64,000 bases of DNA from JBKPNZ01 sp046732895 (GCA_046732895.1 JBKPNZ010000019.1:1-64000), one strand, 5' to 3'. Counted from the stretch's first letter, positions 50,109 to 58,992 are shown. Notes: generated by a model from the letters alone, not told the origin. Made by a program: numbers and translations.

Positions 50109-51785
50109 TCACGAGGTGAGGATGGCGAAGGCGAGGACGTTGTTGAGCGCATGCACAGCGATCGTCGGCCAGATCGAGCCGGTCCGTTCGTAGAGCCACG
50201 CGAGGATGAGCCCGAAGACAGAGAGTTGGAGGACCACGCCCCAGCTCCCGGGGCCGGTGAAGTGAAAGAGGCCCCAGATTCCGGCTGAGATCGCCGCCGC
50301 GAGCACAAACGGCAGTCGCTGCCGCAGGCCGGTGAACATGAATCCACGGAAGAAGAGCTCCTCCGAGACCGGCGCTGCGCAGATCACGAGGAATGCCGAG
50401 ATGATGTCGCCCGCACCGCCCTCGCCAAAGCCGAGGTCGCGCGTCACATCCTCCTGCTGCGGATGGATCAGCGTGGAGATGACGTAGGCGCAGCCGACGT
50501 AGGCGAGGTAGGCGACGATGGCCGCACCGACCGGGGAGCGCGTCGCCGCCCGCAGGCCGAGAGCTTCTGGAGCGGCAGGCCCGCCGCCCGGGTTGGCCAC
50601 GGCGAACGCGACCGCGATCAGAGTGATCGCCAGCAGCGCCTGCAGAACGATGCGCGCCGCCAGCGGCTGCTGGGACTCGAACTCGGCGAGCTGGTCGAGG
50701 TCGCCGTCGGGCTTGCCGCGGAATACCTCGACGTGGTCCTCGTCGGTGGCCACCGCGAACTGGCCGCCGCCGGCGAACGGTTCGACCGCGCCGACAGAGC
50801 GGACGACGTCGCCCGCCTCGACGCTGTCGCGCTCGGCGAAGCCGGTGCTGCCCCAGCTGTAGAGCTCGACCGTGTCCGACTGGAGGGGAGCGAGGACGAC
50901 GCGCAGGCCCGGCCCGAAGTCACCGATCGCCAGCGCCTGCGCGATCTCGTGGATGCGCTTGTTCCGCTCCGGGACGAGGGAGCCGTCGGGACGCGAGAGG
51001 TAGGGAAGCACGCCGCCCTTCGCTCGCACGAGGACGTCGCCGCTCGAATCACCGTCCAGATCGCCGATCGCAACCGCCTCGACGATTCGATGGTTGCCAC
51101 GGATCGTGATCGTTCGCCGCAGCTCCCGGGCGCCGGACAGCTCAAAGATCCGCACCTGGCCGCCGAGGGTCCCCACCGCCAGCGCCGGGGGCGCGCCGCT
51201 GCCGACTTGACCGATCGCCAGCGAGCGCACGCCGGTGCAGTGCTGAGTGCGGATCTTTCCCTCGCAGGCGCTGGGAGGGTTTATCTGCAGTGGTTGCAGG
51301 CGCTTGACCGAGCCGTCGTCGTGGTACTCGATCAGCTGGACCGCCTTGTCGTTTCGTCCCGCGACGGCCAGCTCCACGCCCGCGCCGTCGGGTGCGGGCC
51401 CCGCGGCGAGGTAGTTCGCCTCGGCGTCGACGGGGATCGACGTCGCCTTCTCGAGCGCATCGTCGCCGCTGGCGTCCATCATCCAGACGGAGTCGTCAGC
51501 GGCGTTGAGGACGAAGACCTTGCCGCCGCCATCGCTCGCCGATTGCACTCCGCTCACCGCCACCGGGTCGAACGCCGGCGCCGGCGCGAGCCCGATCACG
51601 ACGCCGGCCTCGATCAGCGCGAGGACGAGGAGGACCCCCAATCCGAGCAGGACCACGGCGGGACCCCACGGGCGCATGCCGGGGCGCCTCGAAGGGGGCT
51701 GGCGGAGCCCCGGATAGGCCGGATCCCGTGATGGGGGGACGCCGCCGTCCGGCGGAGGCGGGGGCGGGACGCTCGCCTCGCTCAT
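50109..51785 (-). CDS. beta-propeller / CPBP intramembrane protease fusion
   Basis: 558 residues. Pro-rich cytoplasmic N-terminus (about 1-40), one transmembrane helix (43-67), an exported domain of about 300 residues with FG-GAP/propeller-like repeats (SLAIGQVGSGAPPALAVGTL, AVAIGDLDGDSSGDVLVRA, ALAIGDFGPGLRVVLAPL), then a multi-helix CPBP (Abi/Rce1-like) domain. CPBP motifs: APVSEELFFRGFMFTGLRQR (EExxxR), GLFHFTG and AVHALNNVLAF. A sensor propeller joined to a membrane protease suggests regulated proteolysis in response to an external signal. Its stop is 38 nt from the L,D-transpeptidase start. Confidence 0.82.
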   Translation of the reverse strand: MSEASVPPPPPPDGGVPPSRDPAYPGLRQPPSRRPGMRPWGPAVVLLGLGVLLVLALIEAGVVIGLAPAPAFDPVAVSGVQSASDGGGKVFVLNAADDSVWMMDASGDDALEKATSIPVDAEANYLAAGPAPDGAGVELAVAGRNDKAVQLIEYHDDGSVKRLQPLQINPPSACEGKIRTQHCTGVRSLAIGQVGSGAPPALAVGTLGGQVRIFELSGARELRRTITIRGNHRIVEAVAIGDLDGDSSGDVLVRAKGGVLPYLSRPDGSLVPERNKRIHEIAQALAIGDFGPGLRVVLAPLQSDTVELYSWGSTGFAERDSVEAGDVVRSVGAVEPFAGGGQFAVATDEDHVEVFRGKPDGDLDQLAEFESQQPLAARIVLQALLAITLIAVAFAVANPGGGPAAPEALGLRAATRSPVGAAIVAYLAYVGCAYVISTLIHPQQEDVTRDLGFGEGGAGDIISAFLVICAAPVSEELFFRGFMFTGLRQRLPFVLAAAISAGIWGLFHFTGPGSWGVVLQLSVFGLILAWLYERTGSIWPTIAVHALNNVLAFAILTS

Positions 51786-52447
51786 CGCCCGACCAGGTCC
51801 TCCAGCTCTGAGAGCGAGGTGATGTCGCCGCCCCCGGAGCGGTCGATGAGGAGCGCCGGGATGCCCGCGGCGTGGGCCCCGTCAATGTCCTCGGCGCGGC
51901 TATCGCCGACGTGAAGCGCCTCGGCGGGCTCGCAGCCCGCCAGGCGAAGGGCCTTGACGAAGATCGCCGGGTCGGGCTTGGAGGCGCCGGCCGCGGCCGA
52001 GGTCACGACACCGTCGAGGGCCGAACCGAGCCCGCAGGCAGCCAGCACGTCGGCAAGCGAGCAGTCCCAGTTCGAGACGCACACGAGCTTCAGGCCGCGG
52101 TCGCGCAGAGTCCTCAGGGCAGGCGCGGCGTCGGGGAATGAGTGGAAGCGGATGGAGGCCATCATGGTGTCGACGCCAACGGGCCTGCCGAGCTCGCTCG
52201 AGAGCACCTGGGCACACCGGCGGCGCAGGTCGGCGAGCGTAGCCGCGTCCCGCCCCTCGTGGCTGTGCTCCCTGTAATACGCCATCTCGGCCCGCATCGC
52301 CCGTTCCACGCGGTCACCGGCGGGCACACCCATCGCCCGCGCCAGGTGCGTCCAGGGGGCCTCAAACGTGACCAGAGTGCCCAACGCGTCCAGGAGAACG
52401 GCGCGCGTGTGACCGATTCGCTGTTTCGCAGGTCCCATCGCGGGCAT
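51782..52447 (-). CDS. HAD superfamily hydrolase
   Basis: 221 residues. Motif I VLLDALGTLVTFE (nucleophile Asp; Leu replaces the second Asp of DxDGT), motif II VCVSNWD, motif III Lys in GASKPDPAIF, motif IV HVGDSRAEDIDGA. A helical cap lies at about 25-95. The loss of the second Asp of motif I is seen in REG-2/HDHD3-like and haloacid dehalogenase-type members, so phosphatase activity is not certain. The stop overlaps the CPBP start by 4 nt. ATG 52447 is used; ATG 52438 is also possible. Confidence 0.8.
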   Translation of the reverse strand: MPAMGPAKQRIGHTRAVLLDALGTLVTFEAPWTHLARAMGVPAGDRVERAMRAEMAYYREHSHEGRDAATLADLRRRCAQVLSSELGRPVGVDTMMASIRFHSFPDAAPALRTLRDRGLKLVCVSNWDCSLADVLAACGLGSALDGVVTSAAAGASKPDPAIFVKALRLAGCEPAEALHVGDSRAEDIDGAHAAGIPALLIDRSGGGDITSLSELEDLVGR

Positions 52448-52455
52448 TCTGTCGA

Positions 52456-52483
52456 GGGGCGCAGCAGTCCCCGGCTGCGCCCC
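52456..52483. repeat. GC hairpin, arms GGGGCGCAGC/GCTGCGCCCC
   Basis: Perfect 10-bp stem with an 8-nt loop between divergent HAD and MscS genes, followed on the + strand by TTATTTG. No + gene ends here, so it is more likely a 5'-leader hairpin than a terminator. Confidence 0.5.
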
Positions 52484-52503
52484 TTATTTGTGCCTGCGAG
52501 TGC

Positions 52504-53328
52504 GTGCCCGCGGCAGGAATGACGCCCGCCAGGCGCGAACTCACCCCTCACATGGACGAGACCTTCTGGCAGGCGAACGGGGACTGGATCTCCGCCGCGA
52601 TCACGATGGCCGTCGCGGTCACCGCCGCGATTCTCGTCGACCGCTACGTGCTCGCGCACGCGGGTCGCTACGCCTCCCGTGTCGCGGACGTCAGCGTCTC
52701 GCGCGCGGCGAGCACGCGTCTGCGCCTCGTGCGCCGCCTGATCTTCGTCGTGATCGTCGCGATCGGAGCGTCGATCGCACTCAACTACGTGACCAAGCTC
52801 GACAAGCTCGCGACCGCGCTGCTCGCCTCGAGTGCCGTGATCGCTCTGATCGCGGGCCTCGCCGCTCGCCAGGTGCTGGCGAACCCGCTCGCCGGCATCA
52901 TGCTCGCAATCACCCAGCCGATCCGGATCGGCGACTCGATCACGATCGAGGAGCAGGATGGCCGCGTGGAGGATCTGACCCTGTCGTACACGTTCATCGA
53001 CACGGGCGATGGACGGCTCATGGTGGTTCCGAACGAGAAGGTCGTCTCGAGCGTCGTCTTCAACCGATCGACCGGAGATCGGTCGGCTCCGGCTACGGCC
53101 TCCGTTTGGCTGCCGCTCGCCGCCAACCTCGGCAGGGCGCGGCGAGCCCTCGAGCCGCTCGAGTTCACGTCGGTGAGCGTGGTCGAGATCACCGCCGAGG
53201 GTGTGCGGATCGAGGTGCAGGGCTCGCGGGACCCGGATCGCACCGTGCTGGCGGGCGAGGAAGCGGCGCTGCGCGAGAGGGCTCACGAGGCGCTCCGCGA
53301 GGCTGGCGTCCTTGCCGAGGCGGCTTGA
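52504..53328 (+). CDS. MscS-type mechanosensitive channel
   Basis: 274 residues from GTG 52504; ATG 52552 (MDETFWQANGDW) is an equally likely start. Three hydrophobic helices: about 30-48, 78-98 and 105-135. The third is the pore helix followed by the family segment AGLAARQVLANPLAGIMLAI, then TQPIRIGDSITIEEQDGRVEDLTLSYTFIDTGDGRLMVVPN, the MscS beta domain. The C-terminal domain is short. It opens on hypo-osmotic shock. Confidence 0.85.
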   Translation: MPAAGMTPARRELTPHMDETFWQANGDWISAAITMAVAVTAAILVDRYVLAHAGRYASRVADVSVSRAASTRLRLVRRLIFVVIVAIGASIALNYVTKLDKLATALLASSAVIALIAGLAARQVLANPLAGIMLAITQPIRIGDSITIEEQDGRVEDLTLSYTFIDTGDGRLMVVPNEKVVSSVVFNRSTGDRSAPATASVWLPLAANLGRARRALEPLEFTSVSVVEITAEGVRIEVQGSRDPDRTVLAGEEAALRERAHEALREAGVLAEAA

Positions 53329-53377
53329 CCACCTCGCCGGCCGGCTACCGACCCCCGCTACGCTTTGCCGCTAGCTG

Positions 53378-55492
53378 ATGACGTCGCGCGCACGCAAGCG
53401 GCACCGGCGCTCGCGAAACGGGTCGGTGGGGAAGAAGATCCTGCTGGGCCTGACGGTCGTCCTCGCGCTGGCTGGAATTGCCCTCGCCGGCGTGGGTTTC
53501 TGGGTGCAGGACATCCTCGCGTCCGCCCCCAGCGTCGACGAGCTGAAGCCCATTGACAAGGGGGAGACATCGTTCATCTATGCGGCCGATGGATCCAGGC
53601 TTGGAGCGATCGACGCCGACACGGTACGCGAGCCGGTCGACCTGAAGGAGGTCCCCGACTCGCTGCAGCACGCGACGGTCGCGATTGAGGACGAGCACTT
53701 CTACGAGCACAACGGGGTCGACTACTCCGCGATCATCCGTGCTGCTTGGAAGAACATCCAGGCCGGCAAGACGGTCCAGGGCGGATCGACGATTACCCAG
53801 CAGCTCGCCCGCAACCTGTACATCCACGACCCGCAGGACGACATCAAGCGCAAGCTCATCGAGGCGAAGCTCGCCACCGAGCTGGAGGACGAGCACTCGA
53901 AGTCCTGGATTCTCGATCAGTACCTCAACACCGCGTCCTATGGCACCAACGAGGGGCGCACGGCTGTGGGGGTCGAGGCCGCATCGCAGACCTACTTCAA
54001 CAAGCACGTCTCCGACCTCAACCTCTGGGAGGCCGCCCTCCTGGCAGGCTTGCCGCAGGCGCCCTCGGAGTACAACCCCTTTTCGAGCCCCGCGCGATCC
54101 CTCGACCGGCGCAACGAGGTCCTCAGGGCGATGTTCCAACAGGGCTACATCTCGCGCGAGCAGGAACAGGCGGCCTTTTCCCACGGTCTCGGTCTGGAGC
54201 GCGGCTACCGCTACACGACCAAGCGCAAGCCCTACTTCTTCGACTACGTCCAGCAGGAGTTGATCGACCGCTACGGCGTCAACACGGTGCGCCAGGGCGG
54301 GCTGAAGGTCTACACGAGCATCAACCCCCATCTACAAGATCTCGCCGAGCAGGCAGTCAACGCGGGCGCGGCGCGGCTCGGCGGTCCTTCGCAGGCGCTC
54401 GTCTCGATCGACCCCACGAACGGCCACATCGTCGCCATGGCCTCATCTGGCAACTACGACACGCGCCAGTTCAACCTCGCGGCGCAGGGACACCGTCAGC
54501 CGGGGTCGTCGTTCAAGCCGTTCGTGCTCACAACGGCGTTGAAGCAAGGCATCGATCCGGATACGACCTACTACAACGGAACCAGCCCGGTCACGCTTTC
54601 CCTCTGCCAATACTGCGATCCGTGGGTCGTCAATAACGCTGAGCCCGGTGGCGGGACGATGAGCATTGCCGATGCAACCACGCACTCCGTGAACGCGGTA
54701 TACGCCCAGCTCGACGTCGACGTGGGCCCAGAGAACGTCGCTGACACCGCTCATGATCTCGGCATCACGAGCCCGCTGGACGGGATTCCGGCCGAGGGGA
54801 TCGGCGGACTGCGCATCGGCGTCTCGCCCCTGGAGATGGCGGACGCCTACGCGACGTTCGCCGACGGAGGGATCCACCACGACGCGACCGCGATCGGTCG
54901 TGTGATCTTCCCAAGCGGCAAGGTCGATGAACCCGAGGAGGCCGAGGGCACCCGCGTCATCTCCGAGGGCATCGCTTACGACGTCACGAAGATCCTCGAG
55001 ACGGTCATCACCGAGGGCACGGCGGCGGGATACGCCGGATACGGGTGTCCGGCCGCCGGCAAGACCGGCACGACGGATGACCAGACCGACGCCTGGTTCG
55101 TGGGATACACACCAAAGCTGTCTACCGCGGTCTGGACCGGCTATCCCGATGCGCGGACGTCGATGGGCTACAGCGCCTTCGGTGGCCCGTACTCCGGACC
55201 GACCTGGAAGGACTTCATGGAGCAGGCCTCTCCGGATTGCCAGCACTTCACGGTCCCCGACAGCCTGCCGTCGCTGACCACCTTCTACAGCGACCACACG
55301 GTCTCGCCGAAGTCGAAGACCTACGGCGGCACCTCGACCAGCACCGACACGACCACCACCACCACGGGCGACGGGGCCCAGGGTCCCGACGACGCCTACG
55401 CACCCGGCATCCAACCGCCCGGCGGCCAGCCGCCCGGGAACGGCAATGCCGGGGGCAACGGCAACGGCAACGGCAACGGCCCCGGCGGCTAG
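53378..55492 (+). CDS. class A penicillin-binding protein (PBP1A type)
   Basis: 704 residues. Basic cytoplasmic N-terminus, transmembrane helix (about 21-43). Glycosyltransferase 51 domain: VAIEDEHFYEHNGVDY (catalytic Glu near 104), GGSTITQQLARNLY. Transpeptidase domain: QPGSSFKPF (SxxK, nucleophile Ser near 377), THSVNA (SxN), AAGKTGTTDD (KTG). The C-terminus is a disordered Ser/Thr then Pro/Gly/Asn-rich tail ending in a GN repeat. It polymerises and cross-links peptidoglycan. It overlaps the convergent membrane protein gene by 4 nt. Confidence 0.95.
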   Translation: MTSRARKRHRRSRNGSVGKKILLGLTVVLALAGIALAGVGFWVQDILASAPSVDELKPIDKGETSFIYAADGSRLGAIDADTVREPVDLKEVPDSLQHATVAIEDEHFYEHNGVDYSAIIRAAWKNIQAGKTVQGGSTITQQLARNLYIHDPQDDIKRKLIEAKLATELEDEHSKSWILDQYLNTASYGTNEGRTAVGVEAASQTYFNKHVSDLNLWEAALLAGLPQAPSEYNPFSSPARSLDRRNEVLRAMFQQGYISREQEQAAFSHGLGLERGYRYTTKRKPYFFDYVQQELIDRYGVNTVRQGGLKVYTSINPHLQDLAEQAVNAGAARLGGPSQALVSIDPTNGHIVAMASSGNYDTRQFNLAAQGHRQPGSSFKPFVLTTALKQGIDPDTTYYNGTSPVTLSLCQYCDPWVVNNAEPGGGTMSIADATTHSVNAVYAQLDVDVGPENVADTAHDLGITSPLDGIPAEGIGGLRIGVSPLEMADAYATFADGGIHHDATAIGRVIFPSGKVDEPEEAEGTRVISEGIAYDVTKILETVITEGTAAGYAGYGCPAAGKTGTTDDQTDAWFVGYTPKLSTAVWTGYPDARTSMGYSAFGGPYSGPTWKDFMEQASPDCQHFTVPDSLPSLTTFYSDHTVSPKSKTYGGTSTSTDTTTTTTGDGAQGPDDAYAPGIQPPGGQPPGNGNAGGNGNGNGNGPGG
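55454..55477 (+). repeat. GGCAAC x4 hexamer repeat
   Basis: Four exact tandem copies that encode the Gly-Asn tail of the penicillin-binding protein; prone to length variation. Confidence 0.85.
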
Positions 55493-55908
55493 GGCCCGGG
55501 AGGGCCGTGCCCGTTCGAGCGCGGGTCCGGTGGTCCCGGGCGCCGGCGAAGCCAGGTGTAGAGGCCGACCCCGAGCACCGCGATCGCGGCACCCGCGATC
55601 GGGAAGCTGAGCGCCAGCAGCGCGAACAGCGCGACGCCGATCACTCCGGCTGAGATGGCTAGGGCGCCCGCCACCCGCCCGCCCGCCGAGCTCCCGGGGC
55701 GGATCGCATACCCGGCCAGCGCTCCGGCGGACGTCGCAAGCGCCAGCGCGCAGGCCGTGTAGAGGATCGTGAGCGCCACCGTCAGCGCCAGGCTCTCGTC
55801 GCATCCGCCGTCCGCGCACGACGGATCCACCGTGGCGATCACCAGCCCCGCCGGGATCAGCGTCAGATAGGCGAAGAGCAGGAAGCCGAGACCGGCCAAG
55901 ACGCGCAT
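55489..55908 (-). CDS. four-helix membrane protein, unknown function
   Basis: 139 residues, ATG 55908. Hydrophobic segments: about 3-24, 43-66 (ALTVALTILYTACALALATS), 80-100 and 103-117. A pair of Cys in an exported loop (PSCADGGCDES) could form a disulphide. The C-terminus is Pro/Arg-rich. No family recognised. A nested palindrome lies between this start and thiL. Confidence 0.55.
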   Translation of the reverse strand: MRVLAGLGFLLFAYLTLIPAGLVIATVDPSCADGGCDESLALTVALTILYTACALALATSAGALAGYAIRPGSSAGGRVAGALAISAGVIGVALFALLALSFPIAGAAIAVLGVGLYTWLRRRPGPPDPRSNGHGPPGP

Positions 55909-55929
55909 GCGTCATGTCTACCCGAACGT

Positions 55930-55976
55930 GCGATGGTCGAGAAAACGCGACAATGACGCGTTAACGCGACCATCGC
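55930..55976. promoter_or_regulatory. nested inverted repeat in divergent promoter region
   Basis: Outer arms GCGATGGTCG (55930-55939) and CGACCATCGC (55967-55976). Inner arms AACGCG (55944-55949) and CGCGTT (55957-55962). The perfect 12-mer CGCGTTAACGCG is at 55957-55968. The symmetry points to an operator or cruciform between the membrane protein gene and thiL. Confidence 0.5.
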
Positions 55977-56002
55977 CGTGGATTGGGTCCGGCAGAGGTA
56001 CC

Positions 56003-57004
56003 GTGACCGGCGTGGACGGAGAGTTCGAGCTGATCGCGAGGTTGCGTGGGCGTCTTGGGGTGCCCCCGGATGGCGGGCGGGGCGGGAACATCGAAGTCGC
56101 GAGCGGCGACGACGCCGCAGTGACGGTGCCGGCCGGCGCAACCGCGACGTCGGTCGACATGCTGATCGAGGGAGTGCACTTCCGCCGCGACACCGCCCCC
56201 CTGCGCTCGATCGGCCACAAGGCGCTTGCAGCGGGCCTCTCGGACCTCGCGGCGATGGGCGCCGCGCCGGGCGAGGCCTACGTCCAGCTCGGCATTCCCG
56301 AGGACATTGACGAGGCGGGCTGCCTCGAGCTCGCCGACGGCCTCGCCGCGGTGGCGAACGACCATGGCGTCGCGGTGCTCGGCGGTGACGTCTCCAGAGC
56401 GCCGGCTCTCATCCTGGCGGTGACGGTGGTGGGCCACGCCGAGGCGCCGGGCGAGCTCGTGCGGCGCTCCGGCGCGCGTCCGGGGGACGTGGTCTGCGTC
56501 ACCGGCGAGCTCGGGGGAGCGGCCGCCGGCCTGCTGCTGGTTGAGCGGCCCGCGCTCGGCAACGACCTCGACCCTGCCGTTGTCGACGGCCTGCGCCGCC
56601 GCCAGCTCCAGCCGCAGCCCAGGCTCGATACAGGCCGGGCCCTCGCCGGAGCCGGCGCTACGGCGATGGTCGACATCAGCGACGGAGTCGGCACCGATGC
56701 CGGGCACATCGCAACGGCGAGCGACGTCCGCGTCGAGTTGGACGTCGAGCGCCTGCCGCTGGCGGAGGGGGTGTCGCAGGTCGCCGATGCGGCCGGCGTC
56801 GATCCGCTCGAGCTCGCTTCAGGCGGGGAGGACTACGAGTTGTTGGTCACGCTGGAGCCGCCGCGGGTTGCGGCGGCGGTGGCGGCCGTCTCCGAGCTCA
56901 CACGAATCGGTCGCGTGATTCCCGGTGCTGGCGCCCTGTTTCGCCACGCCGATGGAACCGAGAGCGCGCCCCTTGGTTTCGATCAGCTTCAGAGCCCTCG
57001 ATGA
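56003..57004 (+). CDS. thiL: thiamine-monophosphate kinase
   Basis: 333 residues from GTG 56003, AGAGG upstream; the longer frame from 55907 crosses the palindrome. Motifs: GDDAAVTVPAG, TSVDMLIEGVHFRRD (ThiL DxLVExVHF-type), SDLAAMGAAPGEAYV, GGDVSRAPALILAVTVVG and MVDISDGVGTDAGHI. It phosphorylates thiamine monophosphate to the diphosphate, using ATP. Its 3' end overlaps a minus-strand FlgM-like frame by about 107 nt. Confidence 0.92.
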   Translation: MTGVDGEFELIARLRGRLGVPPDGGRGGNIEVASGDDAAVTVPAGATATSVDMLIEGVHFRRDTAPLRSIGHKALAAGLSDLAAMGAAPGEAYVQLGIPEDIDEAGCLELADGLAAVANDHGVAVLGGDVSRAPALILAVTVVGHAEAPGELVRRSGARPGDVVCVTGELGGAAAGLLLVERPALGNDLDPAVVDGLRRRQLQPQPRLDTGRALAGAGATAMVDISDGVGTDAGHIATASDVRVELDVERLPLAEGVSQVADAAGVDPLELASGGEDYELLVTLEPPRVAAAVAAVSELTRIGRVIPGAGALFRHADGTESAPLGFDQLQSPR

Positions 57005-57170
57005 GCTGACTGCGGACGGTTCTGACCAGCCGCATCTTCTCGAAGATCTCATCGGCAACGAGGCTTGCATCTACGGTGTAGTCGTGCATGGTGACCTGGC
57101 GCTTCAGCTCTGCCAATCTCGCGTTTTCCCTTGAGGTGTTCAGTGCCTGTCCCGTGGTAAAGGACGCCAT
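56898..57170 (-). CDS. FlgM-like small protein
   Basis: 90 residues from ATG 57170, with GGAGGAT just upstream. The stretch RLAELKRQVTMHDYTVDASL followed by VADEIFEKM resembles the C-terminal helix region of anti-sigma factor FlgM (pattern (R)xxxLKxxVxxGxYxVDxxxVAxxIxxxL). The last 35 residues run antisense through the end of thiL and are Arg-rich, so the functional part may end near SQLIEGSE. No flagellar gene is in the window, so a role in flagellar control is unsupported. Confidence 0.5.
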   Translation of the reverse strand: MASFTTGQALNTSRENARLAELKRQVTMHDYTVDASLVADEIFEKMRLVRTVRSQLIEGSEADRNQGARSRFHRRGETGRQHRESRDRFV

Positions 57171-57238
57171 AGCATCCTCCGGCCCATTCATCGGCGCGAG
57201 TCGAGAACGAGTCGATAGGACTTGCGTCCATGCGTGCA

Positions 57239-58954
57239 TCATCTTGCCCCCGTCTCCTCTGGGGGTACGCCCCTATTACCCCCAGGCCCTCGACCTGAAC
57301 CCGCAACTGAGCCGCTGGCAACGATCAGCCCAAGCGCGGCGCTGGCGACGAGGGACAGCGACGCACACGTGAGGGCGCCGATCTGGCCGTCGGCGACGAT
57401 CAGGGTCGCGTCCCAGATGCCGGCCCCGATCGCAGCGGCCGCGGTCGCGATCGCCGCCCCCAAGGGGACTGCCGCGACGAGGAGCGCGAGGGCGGAGCCA
57501 ATGCGTCCAACCGGGCGGGCGGCGGCGGGAAGCCAGGCGTGGCAGAGCGGCACCAGGAGGAGGCCCAGGAATGGGTTCGTGAACCAGGCGATCAGCGAAG
57601 ACGCGAACAGCATCAGCCCGGTCGCCGGAACGAGCGCTTGGCGGCGCGTGGCGCGCGGCGGCCTGGCCACGCCGAGCACGAGGTAGCCACCGACGACGAC
57701 CGCGGCGAGGACCACCAGTGCCAGCAGTTCGGTGAAGCCGATTCCGTAGAGGGCGGGATCGAAGGGGAAGGCGGGGAGGGGCACGAGCCCGATCAGCGCC
57801 ATGAGGTAGAGCAGGACGAGGGCCGCGAGCGGCGGGGCCGCGAGCGAGCCGGCCCACAGCATCGCCCTGGACGAGCCCGCCGCATCGCGCGAGGCGCGCG
57901 CAAGGGCATCGGCGGCGGCGACGCCCGCCGGGAGCAGCAGCGTCAGGGCAAGGAACGCGAGCGACCCGCCCGGCAGGACATTGCTTCCAACGACGATGTA
58001 GGAATCGGGCCCGCTCTTCGGGGGCGCCGGGCTTCCGTCAAGTGCCAGGACCGTTGCCAGCGCGGCGCGCCCGAAGTCGGCCACTGCCGTGGGGGAGAGG
58101 TCGTCGATCGTGTCGTTCGCGGCCGGTAGGGGCTTCTCGCCGGCCGACGAGACGGCAACCGCTTCGATCCCCTGGTCGATCAGCACGGCCTGCTCGCCGA
58201 GCCCGGATGGAAACGCAAGGCGCGCCAACTGCGTGAAGGAGCTCTCCTCGGTGGACGGCTTCCCTACCGCGATGTCGATCTCGTGACCAGCCGTTCCCGA
58301 CAGCTGCAGGGACGTTCGGTTGGAGCCGACCGACGACGTCACCAGGAACGGCTGCCCTGGGTCGGCGGCCCCGGGTTGCGAGACGACCAGCGTGGACTCG
58401 ATCGAGTCGCGGTTCTCATAGTTCTCGATGAAGTTGCGCGCACCGCTCGCGCCGTCGGCGCCCCCATCGGTGGACACAACCACGATCGTCCGGTCGTGAT
58501 CGGTTGCGGCGAGAGCCCGCGCCAGCTCGATCAGGACTCCCGTCGCCGCTGCGCTCGAGGCCGCCCCCGGTTCGGTTGCCGAATCGCGAGCGGCGCAGAT
58601 CACGATGGTCGAGTCCGTCTCGCCCGGGAGCGTCAGGATGACGTTGCGAAGGGAGACGTCCTCGTCGCTGTAGTTCGAGTCGTAGTTCTGCTCGGAGACC
58701 GTGCCGCTCGGGATCTCGGAGAAGCGGCGCTCGACCAGGTCGCCGACGGCGGCGTCACCATCGGACCCGGGCGGACGGGAGGGCGCCCGGGTGGCGATCT
58801 GGCGCGCCGTCGAGACGGCCTCCCTTGCCTGAAGGACCGAGGGTGCGAGCCCCGATGAGATCGGCTCGGGCACTCCGTCGAGCGAAAACGCCACGATCAC
58901 CAGCGCCACGAGGGCTGGCAGAAAGGCGGCTCGGTAGAGGCGGAAGTCGACCAT
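57239..58954 (-). CDS. membrane M28-like protein lacking metal ligands
   Basis: 571 residues from ATG 58954 (AGGA upstream); the TTG at 58972 is less likely. One N-terminal transmembrane helix, an exported domain of about 260 residues with the M28 aminopeptidase layout, then about eight transmembrane helices. The usual AHYDS...GANDNASG...EE...GLxGS motifs read ICAARDSATEPGAASSAAATG and STDGGADGASGARNF here, so the zinc His, Asp and Glu ligands are missing. It is likely a pseudo-peptidase with a binding role. A GGGGGTA/TACCCCC hairpin lies in its last codons. Confidence 0.7.
   Translation of the reverse strand: MVDFRLYRAAFLPALVALVIVAFSLDGVPEPISSGLAPSVLQAREAVSTARQIATRAPSRPPGSDGDAAVGDLVERRFSEIPSGTVSEQNYDSNYSDEDVSLRNVILTLPGETDSTIVICAARDSATEPGAASSAAATGVLIELARALAATDHDRTIVVVSTDGGADGASGARNFIENYENRDSIESTLVVSQPGAADPGQPFLVTSSVGSNRTSLQLSGTAGHEIDIAVGKPSTEESSFTQLARLAFPSGLGEQAVLIDQGIEAVAVSSAGEKPLPAANDTIDDLSPTAVADFGRAALATVLALDGSPAPPKSGPDSYIVVGSNVLPGGSLAFLALTLLLPAGVAAADALARASRDAAGSSRAMLWAGSLAAPPLAALVLLYLMALIGLVPLPAFPFDPALYGIGFTELLALVVLAAVVVGGYLVLGVARPPRATRRQALVPATGLMLFASSLIAWFTNPFLGLLLVPLCHAWLPAAARPVGRIGSALALLVAAVPLGAAIATAAAAIGAGIWDATLIVADGQIGALTCASLSLVASAALGLIVASGSVAGSGRGPGGNRGVPPEETGAR
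57259..57285. repeat. inverted repeat CTGGGGGTA/TACCCCCAG
   Basis: Nine-nt arms around a 9-nt loop, inside the 3' end of the M28-like gene. Related to the palindrome at 12592-12614. Confidence 0.55.
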
Positions 58955-58992
58955 GGGCGGGGAATCCTGCAAGAACGAGAAGTGCGCGGGGT

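Noticed and set aside
55930..55976. TPP riboswitch before thiL
   Set aside because: The conserved CUGAGA and thi-box elements are absent; the structure is a simple nested palindrome.
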